Part shown: positions 26,878 through 35,701 of the stretch, piece by piece
Layout: every line of letters begins with the position of its first letter
How positions within the stretch are numbered: position 1 is the first letter of the stretch
NCBI GenBank assembly: GCA_910574865.1
Contig: CAJTDN010000011.1
Location: 62,001-126,000, forward strand
Origin: Lachnospiraceae bacterium
GTDB taxonomy: Bacteria > Bacillota > Clostridia > Lachnospirales > Lachnospiraceae
Direction: 5' to 3'
DNA length: 64,000 nt
The notes under the pieces: model-generated
What the model was told of the DNA's origin: nothing
Databases searched by the model: none
What the model saw: only the letters and a program-made list of their open reading frames with translations
Translations under genes and position numbers: made by a program

Positions 26878-28425
26878 TTATCTACCTACGACACCCGTTC
26901 CCGTAATCAGACGTTCCAAAATCTCGTCAAGCGTGGTCATCAAACGAGCCGCCGCGTTATAGGACTGTTGGAAACGCATCAAATTCATGACTTCCTCATC
27001 CATGTACACGCCGGAAACAGAGTCCTTCGCGTTCGAAATCTGGTCGGCCACGGTCTGGTGGTTTTCCAAAATCGTGGAGGACGCCTGCCGCTCAATCGCC
27101 TGCGTGTTCCAGAGATTCGTGTAAATCTCTGCCAACGTCCCCTTGAACACCTGCTCGCCGTTGGATTCCACCGCGAACCTCGTGTTCGTCAAATCGTCAA
27201 TCATCTGCAACACGTTCGTGTAGTCCGTGGACAAGTCCTCGTCTCCGGTCTTCTGTATCTTGATTTGTGCCTCTCCGCTCATCCAGGCGTCCGAAACCAC
27301 AATGTTTGATGCGGTAAACTCATCCGAACCGTCCGAAGTCTCAAACAACTTCCCGTTTGGCTCGTTCCACTTGTTCATGATTTCCGCGAATTGAGCCACG
27401 AACTTGTCAAGTCCCTTGATGTAAAACCCGATGCCCTTCGTGTCGGATGGCGGGTTGTCATACACCTCGGACTTGTTCACCATGTCCATGTCACCCTTCA
27501 ACACGCCGTTCTCCAACATGTCGGCGGCATCAATGCTCTTGTTTCCTTCCGTATCCATGAAATGCAAGGAAACCGGATTTCCCGGAACGCCGTTCGCGTC
27601 CGGTGTCGTCTTAATCTCAATCGACCCCCTCATGTCGTCCGACACCAGGTTAATCTTTGTCCCGTCCTTCAACTTCACGCTGATGTCAAGCACGTCAACC
27701 GAGATGCCCGCCCCATAGTTCTCCGTCGTGTACTTCACGTCTATCGGGAAATAAGTGGCCAGCGCGTCAATCAACTCGTCCCGCTGATCCTGCAACTCCA
27801 ATGCCGGATTCCCCAAAATCTGGCTGTTCTTAATGGAAATGTTCAAATTGCGAATCTGTTCCAAGCAAGTGTTCACGTTTGGCACCACGGACTCGTTGAG
27901 CTTCTGGATCAAGTCCTTCTGGACTCCCTTGATGTCCGTCGCGTTCTGGTGAATCGTGTCCAGGAAAATCTCGCACGCCGAACGTACCAGTGAATCCGAG
28001 GTGCTCGTCGCCGCGTTGTCCGGACTTGCCATGACCTGCAGCTGGGAGATGATGTTGCTCAGCTTCTGGCACACGGCATTCTTGTCCGTCTCGTCAAACA
28101 CGTTTCCTATCTCTGCCAGAATCGCGTCCATCGCGTCCGCCGTCCCCACTTTGGGAAGCTGGTTCCTGTACTGGACGTCCAGGAACGGATCCCGGATACG
28201 CTCGATTTCCTCCATCTGCACTCCCTGCCCGACCTTGATGTCATACGGGGAACTGGAAATGCTGGCCCCTTCCGGGCTGATACTGGTAAGATCGAGGCGC
28301 TGCCTCGTATACCCTTGCGTATTGATATTGGCAAGATTCTGCCCCGTCACATCCAGGGCGCGCTGGCTGGCCGCCATGGCCAGCTGTGCCGTGTTAAATC
28401 CCGCAAACGTGGAACGTAATGCCAT
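26878..28425 (-). CDS. flgK: Flagellar hook-associated protein FlgK (HAP1)
   Basis: A 515-residue junction protein. The N-terminus STFAGFNTAQLAMAASQRAL and DVTGQNLANINTQGYTRQRL is the rod/hook-family motif; the C-terminal VMNLMRFQQSYNAAARLMTT is diagnostic. AGGAGG lies nine bases before ATG. It is translated after flgN, its export chaperone. A perfect CCCACG-CCGA-CGTGGG hairpin lies in the 99-bp spacer before it. Confidence 0.96.
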   Translation of the reverse strand: MALRSTFAGFNTAQLAMAASQRALDVTGQNLANINTQGYTRQRLDLTSISPEGASISSSPYDIKVGQGVQMEEIERIRDPFLDVQYRNQLPKVGTADAMDAILAEIGNVFDETDKNAVCQKLSNIISQLQVMASPDNAATSTSDSLVRSACEIFLDTIHQNATDIKGVQKDLIQKLNESVVPNVNTCLEQIRNLNISIKNSQILGNPALELQDQRDELIDALATYFPIDVKYTTENYGAGISVDVLDISVKLKDGTKINLVSDDMRGSIEIKTTPDANGVPGNPVSLHFMDTEGNKSIDAADMLENGVLKGDMDMVNKSEVYDNPPSDTKGIGFYIKGLDKFVAQFAEIMNKWNEPNGKLFETSDGSDEFTASNIVVSDAWMSGEAQIKIQKTGDEDLSTDYTNVLQMIDDLTNTRFAVESNGEQVFKGTLAEIYTNLWNTQAIERQASSTILENHQTVADQISNAKDSVSGVYMDEEVMNLMRFQQSYNAAARLMTTLDEILERLITGTGVVGR

Positions 28426-28475
28426 CTTTCTTATCCTCCTATCTCGTCTCTTCAAATCTATCGTTACAATTTATG

Positions 28476-28491
28476 CCCACGCCGACGTGGG
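28476..28491. other. Perfect hairpin CCCACG-CCGA-CGTGGG upstream of flgK
   Basis: A 6-bp perfect stem with loop CCGA in the flgN-flgK spacer. A near-identical element with the same CCGA loop lies at 16481-16498 between ftsH and the GH13 gene. Confidence 0.6.
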
Positions 28492-28524
28492 TTCAAAAAA
28501 CAAAACTCCATCGTTCATGGTTCT

Positions 28525-28971
28525 TCAAGCCTTCCGGCTCGTCATATGCGTCGTCTCAGGCTTGCTTTTCCCTTTTTCACTATATGTGCCGCCCTTATTG
28601 TCCACGGCCTTCTGAATCATGCGCAAGTTGTTGCGCATCACTTCTTCCGCGTCCCCCTTCACCTGCTGGAAGAGCCGCATCTCCCGGCTAAGTTCGTCGA
28701 ACAGCGGGTAAAGCGCTTCATATTCCTCGGAAGGGACGGCGGCCAAGATTTCCCGGAACTTCATCCCTTCGTATCCGGCCTCTTTTTGGTACTTCTCGCG
28801 CTCCAGTTCGAGCCCGCGCAACTTCAAAATCAATGCCTGTTCCCTGGTCATGCACTCGTCAACCGCCGCGACGTGGTTCGCTTGCGCGGACTTCAGCTTC
28901 ATCTGCTCAATCCCGTTAAACTGGTGGAACAGTGCGATCATTTCCCTAATCACCCTCTGAAATTCTTTCAT
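28525..28971 (-). CDS. flgN: Flagellar export chaperone FlgN
   Basis: A 148-residue, largely helical cytosolic protein that keeps FlgK and FlgL export-ready. Recognised by its helical pattern (ALILKLRGLELEREKYQKEAG), size and position between flgM and flgK. Its ATG overlaps the flgM stop (ATGA), indicating translational coupling. Confidence 0.88.
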   Translation of the reverse strand: MKEFQRVIREMIALFHQFNGIEQMKLKSAQANHVAAVDECMTREQALILKLRGLELEREKYQKEAGYEGMKFREILAAVPSEEYEALYPLFDELSREMRLFQQVKGDAEEVMRNNLRMIQKAVDNKGGTYSEKGKSKPETTHMTSRKA

Positions 28972-29285
28972 CCGACCATATATCCTTTCTCAAGCAACAT
29001 GCGTGAAACAATCTCCTCCGGGTCAGGACGGTAAGTCCCTTCCCTGACCTGCTGCTTCAAACTTTCAATCCTCTCCTGCGAGGTCGGCGTGCGCACTTCC
29101 CGGCTCACCCTGGACGCGGCCTCCGCCGCAATCTTCTTCTCCTCCATCTGGGGCGTGCCGGAACCGATGATGATCTGGTCACAATTCCTCCTCACGGATG
29201 CCAGTCCCGCGTCCATGCCCTGAATCCTCACCTTGTATGTCGGTTTATCAAAACGCCGGATATTGTTCTCGGTGGATATCTTCAT
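28968..29285 (-). CDS. flgM: Anti-sigma-28 factor FlgM
   Basis: A 105-residue inhibitor of FliA that is exported once the hook is complete. The C-terminal part (SQERIESLKQQVREGTYRPD then PEEIVSRML) is the FliA-binding region. I chose the ATG at 29283-29285 because AAGGAG lies nine bases upstream; an ATG three codons earlier abuts that site. First of the flgM-flgN-flgK-flgL-fliW-csrA group. Confidence 0.92.
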   Translation of the reverse strand: MKISTENNIRRFDKPTYKVRIQGMDAGLASVRRNCDQIIIGSGTPQMEEKKIAAEAASRVSREVRTPTSQERIESLKQQVREGTYRPDPEEIVSRMLLEKGYMVG

Positions 29286-29319
29286 TCTCCTCATCTCCTT
29301 ACATTCACGGATGCCCAAC

Positions 29320-29375
29320 GACAAACTTTCTACATAATTTAATATCGTCAACTTATGTCAAATATTAAGTCTCTT
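29320..29375 (-). promoter_or_regulatory. Possible promoter region upstream of flgM
   Basis: The AT-rich spacer before flgM contains, on the minus strand, TTGACA followed 18 bases later by TTATGT. It also has a TAAA 15 bases before GTCGTTGG, which is a weak sigma-28 match (4 of 8). Either could start the late unit; I cannot choose. Confidence 0.35.
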
Positions 29376-29429
29376 CTCTTCCATTTTTTCTCTCATTTTA
29401 CTTTTTTTAATCACACCTTTCGCGTGACT

Positions 29430-30146
29430 TCATCTCGGGCGGCGGAACGGATTCCCCCGCTCCATGCCATACACCCCGTTTTTGCCGTCCCCGACCAGTT
29501 CTCCCCTGGCAAACGTAATGACACGCTTTTTCATGATGGTGACCAGCTCCCTGTCATGGGAAGCCACGATGACCGTGATTCCCATGCGGTTAATCTCATC
29601 CACCAGGCACATCAAATCCCATGACGCGGAAGAGTCCAGGTTTGCCGTAGGCTCGTCAAGTATGAGGATCTTCGGATCCGTCACCAACGCCCTGGCCAGC
29701 AACGCCCTGGCCGCCTCACCGCCGGAAAGCTCATGCGGGTAATGCCTCGCCTTAGAAGGGATGCCGACGGTTCGGAGCGTCTGTTCCACCCTCCTTCTCG
29801 TAAGCCCCGCCGGCTGCTCTGTCGCATACATGGCAAATTCGAGGTTCTGCCGAACCGTCCGGTCCTTCAGCAATCCCATGTCCGCCTGCACGATACCAAA
29901 CATCCGCCTGTAAAACGGCACCTGGTAATGCGTAAGGCGGGACGTGCAGTGCCCCCTCACCCACACTTCTCCCGATGTAGGTGCGTCCTGCCCGCTCAGC
30001 AGCTTTAAAAACGTACTCTTCCCGCAACCGCTCTGTCCCGTCAGAAAAACGAACTCCCCTTGTTCGATTGTCAGTGAAACCTCCTTCAACGCCAATATGT
30101 CCGGACTATATATTTTGGTCAGGTTTTTCAGTTCAATCTCTTTCAT
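29430..30146 (-). CDS. Orphan FtsE-like ABC transporter ATPase
   Basis: A 238-residue ABC ATPase with Walker A GQSGCGKST (37-45), signature LSGGE, Walker B ILILDEPTANLD and the H-loop SHD. Overall it is closest in pattern to FtsE (QGEFVFLTGQSGCGKSTFLK; a basic tail). FtsE normally works with the membrane protein FtsX to control wall hydrolases at division, but no ftsX or other permease is adjacent. The C-terminus is longer and Gly/Arg-rich. I chose MKEIELKNLTKIY; the upstream frame is the terminator hairpin. It lies between the fliS unit and flgM. Confidence 0.85.
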   Translation of the reverse strand: MKEIELKNLTKIYSPDILALKEVSLTIEQGEFVFLTGQSGCGKSTFLKLLSGQDAPTSGEVWVRGHCTSRLTHYQVPFYRRMFGIVQADMGLLKDRTVRQNLEFAMYATEQPAGLTRRRVEQTLRTVGIPSKARHYPHELSGGEAARALLARALVTDPKILILDEPTANLDSSASWDLMCLVDEINRMGITVIVASHDRELVTIMKKRVITFARGELVGDGKNGVYGMERGNPFRRPR

Positions 30147-30206
30147 TCTCCAACTCTCCGTTTGCCAGACTCCAAAAGTACCCCAGCCATAAAAATCACC
30201 ATATGC

Positions 30207-30260
30207 AAAGATGCCGATCGCGGTAAGTGAAACCTTTTTCACCGCCCTATCGGCATCTTT
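30207..30260. terminator. Long stem-loop, probable bidirectional terminator
   Basis: AAAGATGCCGAT (30207-30218) pairs perfectly with ATCGGCATCTTT (30249-30260), with a second inner stem (CGGTAAGTGAAA/TTTCACCG). It lies between the fliT-like gene and the FtsE-like gene. T-rich flanks exist on both strands but are short. Confidence 0.7.
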
Positions 30261-30296
30261 TCCAGCATCGCTGCTGTTTCATCCGTCATAAGACAC

Positions 30297-30725
30297 TCAT
30301 TTGTCCGTATAGAAAGAATCTTTCCCCGAAAGCCGCATGTTCATACGCCGGTCTACCACCATCGTCCTCTCCCACACGCTACGCGTGTTGGCCGCTATCC
30401 GAAGGATAACCGCCCCTTCTTTCCCGTAAGGATCTTCCGTGACGGGCAACTTCCCCTCCAAGGCCTCGGAAAGCCAGTCGGCAAGCTCTGGCGGCATGCC
30501 ATCCCTGAAAAGCCCCACGTTCTTGTCACACTCGCGAATCCGATCCATCTCTTCCCCGCGCATTCCCAAAATCATCTGGACGCTCACCTTGTCGTCACGT
30601 CCAAGCGCCTGGGCGGCTTCCTCCGTCAAGCGGAAAATTTCTGACATACAATTGTATTTTTTTTGGAGAATCTTGGCAACCTCCATCAATGTTTGCATAT
30701 AAATCTCATCCATGTCACACGTCAC
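30297..30725 (-). CDS. Small helical protein after fliS, possible FliT-like chaperone
   Basis: A 142-residue helical, acidic protein with no motif I can name firmly. Position directly after fliD-fliS suggests the FliT slot (FliD export chaperone), but sequence support is weak. The frame opens with a GTG that overlaps the fliS stop (GTGA); an ATG four codons later (30711-30713) is an alternative. A terminator-like stem follows. Confidence 0.6.
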   Translation of the reverse strand: MTCDMDEIYMQTLMEVAKILQKKYNCMSEIFRLTEEAAQALGRDDKVSVQMILGMRGEEMDRIRECDKNVGLFRDGMPPELADWLSEALEGKLPVTEDPYGKEGAVILRIAANTRSVWERTMVVDRRMNMRLSGKDSFYTDK

Positions 30726-31084
30726 GCTTTCGTTGCCGCTTCGGCAAATGTATCCCGCAGTTCCTTCACGAGCGGTGTCAGCTCGTCAATGACTTCCTTC
30801 CTTCTCCCCGCGGACAACCTGCTGATTTCATATAAGAAAAAATCATACATCGAATTAAGTTCCCTGCTGATTTGGTAATTAAAGTTCAGCGTGTCCTTCA
30901 GGTAGTGGACAATGTCCTGACATCGTTCCACCGACGAGTCAAACAGTTCGTAATTCTCTCTGTCCAGCGCAATCGAGGCCATCTTGAGCCTTTTAATCAG
31001 CTCGTCATAAAGAAGGAGAAGCATCTCTCCCGGCGTCATCGTCATGATTGACTGCGCCTTATAGTCCTGATATCCATTCGCCAT
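30722..31084 (-). CDS. fliS: Flagellin export chaperone FliS
   Basis: A 120-residue four-helix chaperone that binds flagellin's C-terminus before export and, in Firmicutes, also contacts FliW. The YKAQSIMTMTPGEMLLLLYD start and helical IALDRENYELFDSSVERCQD are typical. I chose MANGYQDYK at 31084. It is separated from fliD by a strong hairpin. Confidence 0.94.
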   Translation of the reverse strand: MANGYQDYKAQSIMTMTPGEMLLLLYDELIKRLKMASIALDRENYELFDSSVERCQDIVHYLKDTLNFNYQISRELNSMYDFFLYEISRLSAGRRKEVIDELTPLVKELRDTFAEAATKA

Positions 31085-31141
31085 GCCTTTATTCTCTCTT
31101 TCTTCTAAATAGATTACCAAAATTTTGTCCCACGTTTCCGA

Positions 31142-31179
31142 CGTGCCGGCACGTTCAGGTTAAGCAACATGTCGGCACG
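31142..31179. other. Strong intercistronic hairpin between fliD and fliS
   Basis: CGTGCCGGCACGTT (31142-31155) pairs with AACATGTCGGCACG (31166-31179) with one mismatch and one wobble. It has no T-run. It may protect fliD mRNA or tune fliS levels. Confidence 0.6.
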
Positions 31180-31215
31180 CCAGTATGACCTTGACAGTCA
31201 ATTACGAACTAAACA

Positions 31216-33858
31216 TCAAGAGAACATGGACTGCAAATAACCGCTCTGGTTGTTCATCTGGGAAATCAACGTCTCCAACTGCGTGAACTGGGAAATGTAA
31301 CGGTCCGTCTCGGTTTCCAGCTTGTCAGCCAGCCTGTCGAGGTAATCGTCTATCTCATCCAGCTGCTTCTGCAGGCTGTTTGACAAAACGCTCGTCGGCG
31401 CGTAAATGGAACCCGCCCGCTCGACCAGGATACCCTTCGTGGCACCGGTCATGGAACCATACTTATCCATCACATTCTTGATGTTGGTGAGCAGTCCGGC
31501 CTGAACCTTGTTCCCGTTCGCGTCGGTGGACGCTTTCCTGTTCAGCAAGTCCATCACCTCGTCCGGGTTTGACTGCAGCGCCGTCTTGAACGCTTCCTCG
31601 TCAAGAACCAGCTTGCCATTGTCCGAGTAACTTGAGGATACGGAAATGCCAATCCGGGACAAGGCTGAACGGTCGCCCGAATTGATGACGGCCCTTAAGT
31701 TGTCGGCCATCAGGCGCAAATCCGTATCTGCAAACAAGAGGCCTTCCTTCGCTTTCTCCTCCCATCTCTCAATTTCCTTTTCGGACAAATCTTCCTTCTG
31801 CTGGTCGGTCAACGGGAAATAATCGCGGTCAGGCTTCGTCTTGCACTCCTTGTTGACCAGTTCCAAAATCTCGTTGAACGAGTCGACCATCGCGCGCACG
31901 GCCTCCACGGCCTTCTCGGTATCGACGGTGGCGTTGAAGGTAATTTCCTCAACGTTCTTGCTCTTTGCCGGCTCTTTGTTCGACTCCGATATCTTGTTGC
32001 CGTCCGCATCTATCATGTCGCCGTCTTCATCCTTCTCATACCCGAACGTCCCTTTCAACGTGACGTTCAAGCCATCCATGGAAAACGTGTTGCTGCCACG
32101 GGTAATCTCCACCTCGTCATCCGAGCCCGGATACTTCACGCTAAGTATTGCGTCCTGGCCAGACGTATAAACGTTCTTCACCTTGTCCTCGGAGCCGTCC
32201 TCGTCCCCTTGTGTCCCAAACAAGAGTCTTGCGATGTTCCCATTCGTTTTAAGCGGATTCCCGTCCGCGTCGGTCACGCCTTCGGTGCTAAAGTCAATCT
32301 CCCCGCTCGCGCCACTGTCCGTGGCTGTCAAGACGAACCGGTCGGACATCGCCTGGTATTCGACCTTCACGCCGATACCTGCGGTATTGTTAATCTTGCT
32401 TACAATATCATTAATCGTGGAGTCCTTGTTGATACCCTCCACCCTTTTACCGTTAATCACAAGATTATAATTGCCGTTCTTGTCAAAAAATTTCGTATAA
32501 GACGAATACGCCGGATTAGTCGGATCCTCTACCGCTTTCGCCAACTTGTTAAACTTCCCGCCGTTCGCCAGTCCCGCTTCTGCCAGGTTGGCCGACAAGT
32601 TCACCCGGTTGGAAACCCCCGCCTTTACGTTGAACACGCCGCTATGTCCTAAAACGCCTTCTCCGGCGGTAATGGAAAGCGTGGACGAATCGTCAGAACC
32701 GCCGCCCGGCTTCGTGGTCGTAAAGGAAAACTTCACCTTTTCTGGAAGGCTGGCTGCCGAACCCATGATGTCGCCGTTGGTGCCAAGCAACGAATTCCCC
32801 GACGTATCCGTCAAGTCAACCTTGACACGTCCTTTTCCAAACGCCTCGTCCAATTTGTTCTGCAAGTCCTTCCGCACGTCGTTCATGGTCATCGCGTTGT
32901 CAAATTTCCCCAGTGTGACCCATTTCGTCGTCCCGTTATAGGCAAAGGCAATCTGCTTATCACTAAGTTGCTGCGCCAGGGTCTGCTCCTCGGTCAGTTT
33001 CGCGTTGTTATCGGCCGTCAGACCGTCGGCCGTGACAGTCTTCTCCTCGTCCGACCAATCGTCCAGATCCTCGCCTTTCGTCAGGAATCCCAAATCCTGC
33101 AGGATATCACCGGTACCACCGGCCAGCATGACGCTGTTGCCATGGGCTGAATTTTCACTCTTCAACTGGAACGTGACACGCTTGGTCGAATCGTCATACT
33201 TCGCCTCCATCACGTCCGCCAGCGTCTCCTTGTTCGAGCCGCTACCGATGTTGACCTTTTCCAACTGCTTGTTAAGAGCCTCGATGGCCCCCTCCGGAGT
33301 GCTATAGTCATACTCCGCCTTGTCCTCCATCTTTATGCTGTAAAGGTCTTTTCCATATTTGATGTATAAACTGTTGCCGACAACCGTGCTCACGTCCGTC
33401 TTCGTGTCCAGCTTGTTGGACATCTTGCCGGTCGACAACGCACCCGTGGACACGTCGCTCGCCGTCATGGTGGCGTTTTTCGCCAACTGCTTGATCCTCG
33501 CGATGGACATGTTCTCCGCCGATGCCGCCGTGCCGGACACGGACACGTACTTGCTGTTCTCGCCCAGTGCCGTTATCAGGTTCCTGGAAAACAGCTTCGT
33601 GGACGTCAGGTTCTTAGCCGACGCGTAAGACGTGAAATCCGTCGTAAAGCCATAAATCTTACTCGTGATATTCCGAATGGCGGACTGTGTCCACTCGATT
33701 TTCGTCTGCTTCTGCTTCTGAGCCGCGATCTTGTTCTGCGTGCCGGCCGTCATCTGCTCTATCAGCGTGTCACGGTCAAGGCCGCTGGCCAGGCCGCCAT
33801 ACCCCCTGATAGAAGACAAACTGCTTGAAAGGCTCTGGTTGTTAGATATTGATGCCAT
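31216..33858 (-). CDS. fliD: Flagellar filament cap protein FliD (HAP2), long form
   Basis: An 880-residue cap protein; Bacillus FliD is about 500 residues. The N-terminal D0 region (LASGLDRDTLIEQMTAG) and the C-terminal helices (LQKQLDEIDDYLDRLADKLE; RYISQFTQLETLISQMNNQS) are conserved. The extra length is in the middle domains exposed on the cap. AAGGAG lies nine bases before ATG, and a sigma-28-type promoter lies 80 bases upstream. FliS and a FliT-like gene follow. Confidence 0.94.
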   Translation of the reverse strand: MASISNNQSLSSSLSSIRGYGGLASGLDRDTLIEQMTAGTQNKIAAQKQKQTKIEWTQSAIRNITSKIYGFTTDFTSYASAKNLTSTKLFSRNLITALGENSKYVSVSGTAASAENMSIARIKQLAKNATMTASDVSTGALSTGKMSNKLDTKTDVSTVVGNSLYIKYGKDLYSIKMEDKAEYDYSTPEGAIEALNKQLEKVNIGSGSNKETLADVMEAKYDDSTKRVTFQLKSENSAHGNSVMLAGGTGDILQDLGFLTKGEDLDDWSDEEKTVTADGLTADNNAKLTEEQTLAQQLSDKQIAFAYNGTTKWVTLGKFDNAMTMNDVRKDLQNKLDEAFGKGRVKVDLTDTSGNSLLGTNGDIMGSAASLPEKVKFSFTTTKPGGGSDDSSTLSITAGEGVLGHSGVFNVKAGVSNRVNLSANLAEAGLANGGKFNKLAKAVEDPTNPAYSSYTKFFDKNGNYNLVINGKRVEGINKDSTINDIVSKINNTAGIGVKVEYQAMSDRFVLTATDSGASGEIDFSTEGVTDADGNPLKTNGNIARLLFGTQGDEDGSEDKVKNVYTSGQDAILSVKYPGSDDEVEITRGSNTFSMDGLNVTLKGTFGYEKDEDGDMIDADGNKISESNKEPAKSKNVEEITFNATVDTEKAVEAVRAMVDSFNEILELVNKECKTKPDRDYFPLTDQQKEDLSEKEIERWEEKAKEGLLFADTDLRLMADNLRAVINSGDRSALSRIGISVSSSYSDNGKLVLDEEAFKTALQSNPDEVMDLLNRKASTDANGNKVQAGLLTNIKNVMDKYGSMTGATKGILVERAGSIYAPTSVLSNSLQKQLDEIDDYLDRLADKLETETDRYISQFTQLETLISQMNNQSGYLQSMFS

Positions 33859-33936
33859 GATATATCACTCCTTCACATAAATTATAGTATCCATAATCAA
33901 CAAGTGCGCAAAATTTCTCAACCCCACTATATTGTT

Positions 33937-33963
33937 TTATCGGCACAATTTGATGATAAATTA
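33937..33963 (-). promoter_or_regulatory. Sigma-28 (FliA) promoter of fliD
   Basis: On the minus strand TAAT (33960-33963), 15 bases, GCCGATAA (33937-33944). The consensus is TAAA-15-GCCGATAA, so only one base differs. It lies about 80 bases before the fliD ATG and directly after a terminator, so fliD-fliS forms a late, FliA-dependent unit. Confidence 0.85.
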
Positions 33964-33978
33964 AGTTTTCTATGAAAA

Positions 33979-34022
33979 AAGTAGGCATGCGTCCACTTTC
34001 GAAAAAACGTTCATGCCTACTT
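33979..34022 (-). terminator. Terminator after the ComFB-domain gene
   Basis: On the minus strand AAGTAGGCATG (34012-34022) pairs with CATGCCTACTT (33979-33989), followed by TTTTTCAT. It ends the long fla/che unit 45 bases past the ComFB-gene stop, just upstream of the fliD promoter. Confidence 0.88.
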
Positions 34023-34067
34023 GAATGTCAATTTCCCGGAATCTCAATCTCCAAGAGCCTCGACTTC

Positions 34068-34832
34068 TTAATCCCTATTATGGTGCGGATGCTGTTGTAC
34101 CTTCGTACACGCTTTTGTAATTTCCACGGTAATTTGCGCCGCGTAATGCTGGCGATAGAAATTGAGGAGCGGGGTCTCGGCGTTCTTGCTCACCACCACG
34201 TACTTCGGCGGCAGGTGTATCAACGCGAGCGCGGTCGTGTCCGCGATACACCGTGAACAAGTACAATTACCAAACTCCTCCATGTACTCTCCCACTCTTT
34301 CCTTGACCAGTTTCCCCATCACGTTGAGGAACACGTAGTCTGCGCCATCCTCGTCACTGTCCAATTCCAGCTCGGATTCCGCCACGACGACCGGCCTGGC
34401 CTCCTCCACCTTTTCATCTTCCACGGGGAGTGCCGCCGGCTCCTCCGCGGCCTTTGCATCTTCCAAATCAGCCACCGCGGCCGAATCTGCTTCCTCGGAT
34501 ACCGTCGGCTCCATTTTTGGTTCTTCCGCTACGCCCCCATGTGCCGGAGAGGCCGTCGGCTCCTTCCGTTCCACGTTTTTCAATGCCAAGTCGGAAGTAT
34601 CCCCCGTGACCTCTTTTTCCAATTTCTCGCTTTCCTCAAGCTCCTCCTCCAGAAGGCGGTTCACCTCGTTTGCTATGAGATCGTCATCCTCCTGGGCATC
34701 AATCACCTGCACGTTTGCGCCAGTAAGTTCCTTCTTTCCCGCCTTTGTACTCTTCACGGATTCCTCTTCCATCTCTGGACTGCCTGCCAGCAGGTTTAAA
34801 ACATGATCTGTCTTATTCGTCTTTTTAGCCAT
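34068..34832 (-). CDS. ComFB-domain protein paired with ParA
   Basis: A 254-residue cytosolic protein. Residues 1-155 are acidic and probably disordered (Glu/Ala/Pro-rich). The last ~95 residues resemble the late competence ComFB family: YVFLNVMGKLVKERVGEYME, a Cys cluster CTCSRC, then ALIHLPPKYVV. ComFB proteins are poorly known; some cyanobacterial members are reported to bind cyclic di-nucleotides. I chose the ATG at 34830-34832, which overlaps the parA stop by eight bases, so the two are translationally coupled. Last gene before the terminator. Confidence 0.8.
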   Translation of the reverse strand: MAKKTNKTDHVLNLLAGSPEMEEESVKSTKAGKKELTGANVQVIDAQEDDDLIANEVNRLLEEELEESEKLEKEVTGDTSDLALKNVERKEPTASPAHGGVAEEPKMEPTVSEEADSAAVADLEDAKAAEEPAALPVEDEKVEEARPVVVAESELELDSDEDGADYVFLNVMGKLVKERVGEYMEEFGNCTCSRCIADTTALALIHLPPKYVVVSKNAETPLLNFYRQHYAAQITVEITKACTKVQQHPHHNRD

Positions 34833-35604
34833 GCTTCCTTCCCCCTTCGACAATTTGCAGAACTTCATCCACAAATGCCCCGTAATCTCTCGCAGGATTG
34901 GATCTCGGGGAATATTCGAAAATGTTCTCCCCGTGGGCCGGCGCTTCCGCCGCCGCCACGCCATTGCGAATCACGCTTCCAAACACCCTCGTCCCCAATT
35001 GCTTGGCCACCGTCTCCACCATTTCCTGCACGTCATGTGACAAGTTACGCCGTTTTTCATATTTCGTAAGTACGATTCCCATAATCTCCAAGTTTGGGTT
35101 GACCGACTGCTTGATTGTCTCATAAGTCTCTTTCAGCTGAACCAGGCCCATCAAGCTCAAAATTTCCGTCGCCATAGGTATGATGAGGTAATCGGCCGCG
35201 CTATAGCCGTTAAGCGTCAGCACGTTGAACGCGGGCGGCGTGTCAATGATAACGTAGTCATACATCCTCGCTACCGGGTCTAGCAGGTTCTTTAAAAGTA
35301 TCTCCCGCCTTTCCCCCCGAAAGGCGGCCTCCGCACCGCTCAAGAGAATGTTGGAGCGGATGATGTCAATATCCTTAATCCGCTTGATTGCATCATAAAC
35401 CGTAACCTTTCCCTCCAGCGCGTCATAAACCGTCGGCCCCTCGTCAATGTCCGCCCCGAGGCTGAACCCCAGGTTCCCTTGTGGATCCATGTCCACGGCG
35501 AGCACCTTCCGTCCCTTTCTAGCAAGTCCCGCCGCAAGGGAAGCAGATGTCGTGGTCTTCCCGACCCCGCCTTTCTGGTTCGTCAAGACAATTGTATGCG
35601 CCAC
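34825..35604 (-). CDS. ParA/Soj-family ATPase of the che-fla cluster
   Basis: A 259-residue cytosolic ATPase with deviant Walker A KGGVGKTT (11-18), DMDPQGNLG and VIIDTPPA. Unlike FlhG it lacks the N-terminal extension before the P-loop, so it is Soj/ParC-like. ParA relatives position chromosomes, plasmids, chemoreceptor arrays or flagella. I chose the GTG at 35602-35604 (VAHTIVLTNQKGG), nine bases after AAGGGGG; the ATG three codons upstream touches that site. No ParB partner is visible. It overlaps the ComFB-domain gene downstream and follows the EAL/HDOD gene. Confidence 0.9.
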   Translation of the reverse strand: MAHTIVLTNQKGGVGKTTTSASLAAGLARKGRKVLAVDMDPQGNLGFSLGADIDEGPTVYDALEGKVTVYDAIKRIKDIDIIRSNILLSGAEAAFRGERREILLKNLLDPVARMYDYVIIDTPPAFNVLTLNGYSAADYLIIPMATEILSLMGLVQLKETYETIKQSVNPNLEIMGIVLTKYEKRRNLSHDVQEMVETVAKQLGTRVFGSVIRNGVAAAEAPAHGENIFEYSPRSNPARDYGAFVDEVLQIVEGGRKHG

Positions 35605-35701
35605 GTTTATCATCCCCCTTCTTTATAAGAGATCGTTCTTAACTGCCGCCTGCGGCCAAATTATGCCTGATGGCGGCATTCGGCCGTACAAACCCTTGTC
35701 A

